From contig JAITFN010000041.1 in NCBI GenBank assembly GCA_031281345.1, positions 1 to 49,460 on the forward strand: a stretch of 49,460 nt of DNA. The letters are read 5' to 3'. Within the stretch, counting starts at the first letter, position 1; the number at the start of each line of letters is the position of its first letter. Below the pieces are notes generated by a model. The model saw only the letters and a program-made list of their open reading frames with translations. It did no database searches and was not told the origin of the DNA. The translations under genes and the position numbers were made by a program. The stretch comes from Candidatus Fibrimonadaceae bacterium (GTDB taxonomy: Bacteria > Fibrobacterota > Fibrobacteria > Fibrobacterales > Fibrobacteraceae). Positions 47,541 through 49,460 of the stretch are shown piece after piece.

Positions 47541-48010
47541 CTAAAATGCGCAAATGCCTTGTTAGCTTCTGCCATTTTGTGTGTGTCTATTTTTTTGCGA
47601 ACCGCTCCGCCATCGTTGTTTTTTGCAGCAACAAGCTCTGCCGCTAGGCGAAGAGCCATATTTTGCTCGTTTCTTTTGCGAGCAGCTGTCAAAAGCCAGC
47701 GAAGGGCGAGTGCCTTGGCTCTGTCTGGAGCTACTTCAATTGGAACTTGGTAGTTTGCGCCGCCAACTCTGCGAGTTTTGACTTCAACGTGGGGTTTAAT
47801 GTTTTCTAGGCAGGCTTCAAATTTTTCCATAACGGATTCCGAACCTTGAACTTTTTTGTTCAATTCGTCTAACGCAGTGTACACAATGCGTTCGGCTATG
47901 GTTTTTTTACCCTCTTTTAGAACCACACCCACAAGCTCTGTTACCAAAGTTGAGTTATAGCGTGGGTCTGGTAGAATGGAACGATGAATTGACTTTCTTC
48001 TTCTAGACAT
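47534..48010 (-). CDS. rpsG: 30S ribosomal protein S7
   Basis: A primary 16S rRNA-binding protein that nucleates the small-subunit head. 158 residues with the full S7 body: RRKSIHRSILPDPRYNS, GKKTIAERIVYTALD, VEVKTRRVGGANYQVP and HKMAEANKAFAHFRW. It lies 12 nt from rpsL and starts behind an AGGAG site. The order rpoC-rpsL-rpsG is the usual str arrangement, but here a thioredoxin-like lipoprotein follows instead of fusA. Confidence 0.97.
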   Translation of the reverse strand: MSRRRKSIHRSILPDPRYNSTLVTELVGVVLKEGKKTIAERIVYTALDELNKKVQGSESVMEKFEACLENIKPHVEVKTRRVGGANYQVPIEVAPDRAKALALRWLLTAARKRNEQNMALRLAAELVAAKNNDGGAVRKKIDTHKMAEANKAFAHFRW

Positions 48011-48022
48011 AATTGCTCCTAA

Positions 48023-48424
48023 TTACTTTTTGCCGCCTTTTGCAGGTGCTGCGGCTGCTTTCTTTTTAACGCCATAGCGTGAACGAGCCTGCTTGCGACC
48101 GTTAACGGCTTGGGTATCTAAAGCACCGCGAATTATGTGATAACGAACACCGGGCACGTCTTTAACACGACCTCCGCGAATTAGCACAATTGAATGTTCT
48201 TGCAAGTTGTGACCTTCGCCTGGGATATAAGCCGTCACTTCCATTTTGTTGCTGAGCCTAACACGGGCAATTTTACGCAAAGCGGAATTTGGCTTTTTGG
48301 GTGTTGTGGTATAAACACGGCTGCAAACGCCGCGTTTCTGGGGGCATGCTTTAAGCGCAGGGGCTGTTGTGCGGTTTTTGACCTTTTCGCGACCAAGGCG
48401 CACTAGCTGTTGAATTGTTGGCAC
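48023..48424 (-). CDS. rpsL: 30S ribosomal protein S12
   Basis: A decoding-centre protein. 133 residues with [57 protein letters not shown] and the Ala/Lys-rich tail [11 protein letters not shown]. The Lys in TPKKPNS (streptomycin position) is wild type. Translation starts at GTG 48424 with AGGAG 8 nt upstream. A CTATATTTT in the 40-nt gap to rpoC may give it an extra promoter. Confidence 0.97.
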   Translation of the reverse strand: MPTIQQLVRLGREKVKNRTTAPALKACPQKRGVCSRVYTTTPKKPNSALRKIARVRLSNKMEVTAYIPGEGHNLQEHSIVLIRGGRVKDVPGVRYHIIRGALDTQAVNGRKQARSRYGVKKKAAAAPAKGGKK

Positions 48425-48464
48425 TCTAAATTCTCCTAAATGCTGGTTAAAATATAGTTAATTC

Positions 48465-49460
48465 CTAATCAAGTTCAATATCATCATCAAATTCATCTTC
48501 TGAATAAGACGAACTGCGTGGATTTTCCACAATTTCGTCTTTTACATCGGAATCCTTTATTTCGAGCTGGCGCAAATGCCTAGAACCTGTGCCAGATGGT
48601 ATTAAACGACCCATAATCACATTTTCTTTCAGACCCAGCAACTTGTCTTTGGAACCCGATATGGTGGCTCTGGTGAGCACCTTCGTGGTTTCTTGGAAAG
48701 AAGCTGCGGCTATAAAGCTATCCATTGCAAGAGCGGCTTTTGTTATTCCAAGGAGTAGCGGGGCAAATTGGGCAATTTGCTTGCCTTCTTCTTGCAAACG
48801 CACGTTTTCCAAGCGAAGCTCTATTCTAGAAACATCTTCGCCTGTTAGGAATTTTGAATCGCCTGGCTCTGTTATCACTACCTTTCTCATCATTTGGCGA
48901 ACAATGCACTCTATGTGCTTATCGGAAATGGTAACAGCCTGCAAGCGGTAAACAGCTTGGATTTCGTCAACCAAATGCCTTTGCAGTTCTTCTTCGCCCA
49001 AAATGCGGAGAATATCCATCAAGTTCACAGAACCTTCGGCTATTGCCTGTCCTTTGCGAACTCTATCGCCATCGTGAACGGAAAGATGCTTTCCGTGCGG
49101 AACAACAATTTCTTCTTCTGTGTCTGAATTTTTAATCAACACTATTTGTCCAGAATTCTTTTCTGCGCCAAAAGCAACCACGCCATTGGTAGGAGCAAGT
49201 ATTGCCGAGTTCTTTGGCTCGCGAGCCTCAAACAATTCTGCAACACGTGGCAAACCGCCTGTGATGTCTTTTGTTTTTCCAACGGAACGTGGCAATTTTG
49301 CTATTGTTTGACCGCTGATTATTGTGTCGCCGTCGCGAACGGTTAAAATAGCACCATTTGGCAAAAAGAAATGACCAACGCGCTCGCCGTTTTCCATAAC
49401 ATTTATGGAAGCACGTTTTTTGCCACGCCTGTCAGCTATTATAGTCCAAGTTTCTATGCC
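48465..49460 (-). CDS. rpoC: RNA polymerase beta' subunit, C-terminal part
   Basis: The last 331 codons of rpoC; the gene continues past the right edge. Visible conserved parts: GGLPRVAELFEAREPK, DILRILGEEELQRHLVDEIQ, VYRLQAVTISDKHIECIVRQMM, then ENVIMGRLIPSGTG-type. The tail is acidic (about the last 25 residues, ending in DDDIELD). It carries no sign of damage. rpsL follows 40 nt downstream. Confidence 0.97.
   Translation of the reverse strand, partial: GIETWTIIADRRGKKRASINVMENGERVGHFFLPNGAILTVRDGDTIISGQTIAKLPRSVGKTKDITGGLPRVAELFEAREPKNSAILAPTNGVVAFGAEKNSGQIVLIKNSDTEEEIVVPHGKHLSVHDGDRVRKGQAIAEGSVNLMDILRILGEEELQRHLVDEIQAVYRLQAVTISDKHIECIVRQMMRKVVITEPGDSKFLTGEDVSRIELRLENVRLQEEGKQIAQFAPLLLGITKAALAMDSFIAAASFQETTKVLTRATISGSKDKLLGLKENVIMGRLIPSGTGSRHLRQLEIKDSDVKDEIVENPRSSSYSEDEFDDDIELD

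Overview
The window reads as one chromosomal stretch of an AT-rich, Gram-negative bacterium, most likely of the Fibrobacterota (Fibrobacter or a Fibromonas-like relative). The taxon is an inference. It rests on a lipoprotein with a C-terminal FISUMP domain (Fibrobacter succinogenes major paralogous domain, 43392-44189), many small lipoproteins with similar signal peptides, and a secreted protein with a poly-Ser linker at the left edge. The diderm envelope is supported by a TonB-dependent receptor, many lipoboxes, MurJ and an AmiC-type amidase. The genes are dense, and many overlap by 1-14 nt.

Layout. 1-3858: edge of a secreted Ser-rich protein, a TrmH/SpoU methyltransferase, KDPG aldolase, FabD and HisC. 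4014-8918: two lipoproteins, a MurC-type ligase and an RmuC homologue with a repeated coiled coil. 8978-10200: a nucleotidyltransferase with a small partner, then two parS-like palindromes (9638-9653 and 10159-10178) on either side of a small lipoprotein gene. This suggests the ori-proximal part of the chromosome. 10201-13718: an HD-GYP protein and a C10 (streptopain-type) cysteine protease, bracketed by two paralogous lipoproteins and a duplicated promoter block. 13715-16522: biotinyl carrier protein, phosphoesterase, patatin, LytR_C lipoprotein and RsfS. 16546-18530: a frameshifted lipoprotein relic, a RelE/ParE toxin with its antitoxin, prepilin peptidase and a 58-residue repeat protein. 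18605-22247: an orphan Dam-type methylase, a PEGA/SUMF1 protein, a PD-(D/E)XK-like protein and a Cys-rich lipoprotein. 22411-28949: two overlapping hybrid histidine kinases. 28989-33142: sirtuin, RsmG, two small proteins, PurN and an amidase. 33165-36655: a type IIS restriction-modification system of AlwI type (two adenine methylases and the endonuclease). 36663-42094: small proteins, tRNA(CAU), MurJ, VanZ and a TonB-dependent receptor. 42091-46989: FabI, lipoproteins including the FISUMP protein, a chemoreceptor-like protein without a signalling domain, a P-loop gene relic and an acyltransferase. 46992-49460: a thioredoxin-like lipoprotein, rpsG, rpsL and the 3' end of rpoC.

Two themes run across the window. 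First, promoters share a T-rich stretch followed by YTAYATT. In at least nine genes this -10-like hexamer lies only 6-10 nt before the start codon and no Shine-Dalgarno is visible, so these mRNAs should be leaderless or nearly so. Genes with a clear Shine-Dalgarno generally have the motif farther upstream. Second, duplication at several scales is common: 11-residue-based repeats in RmuC, a doubled GAF domain in a kinase, a doubled lipoprotein domain, paired lipoproteins around the C10 protease, and three CG-YDP-C modules in the FISUMP lipoprotein.

I see no CRISPR array, no intact insertion sequence, no rRNA and no prophage. The clearest acquired block is the restriction-modification system, which is visibly more AT-rich than its neighbours.
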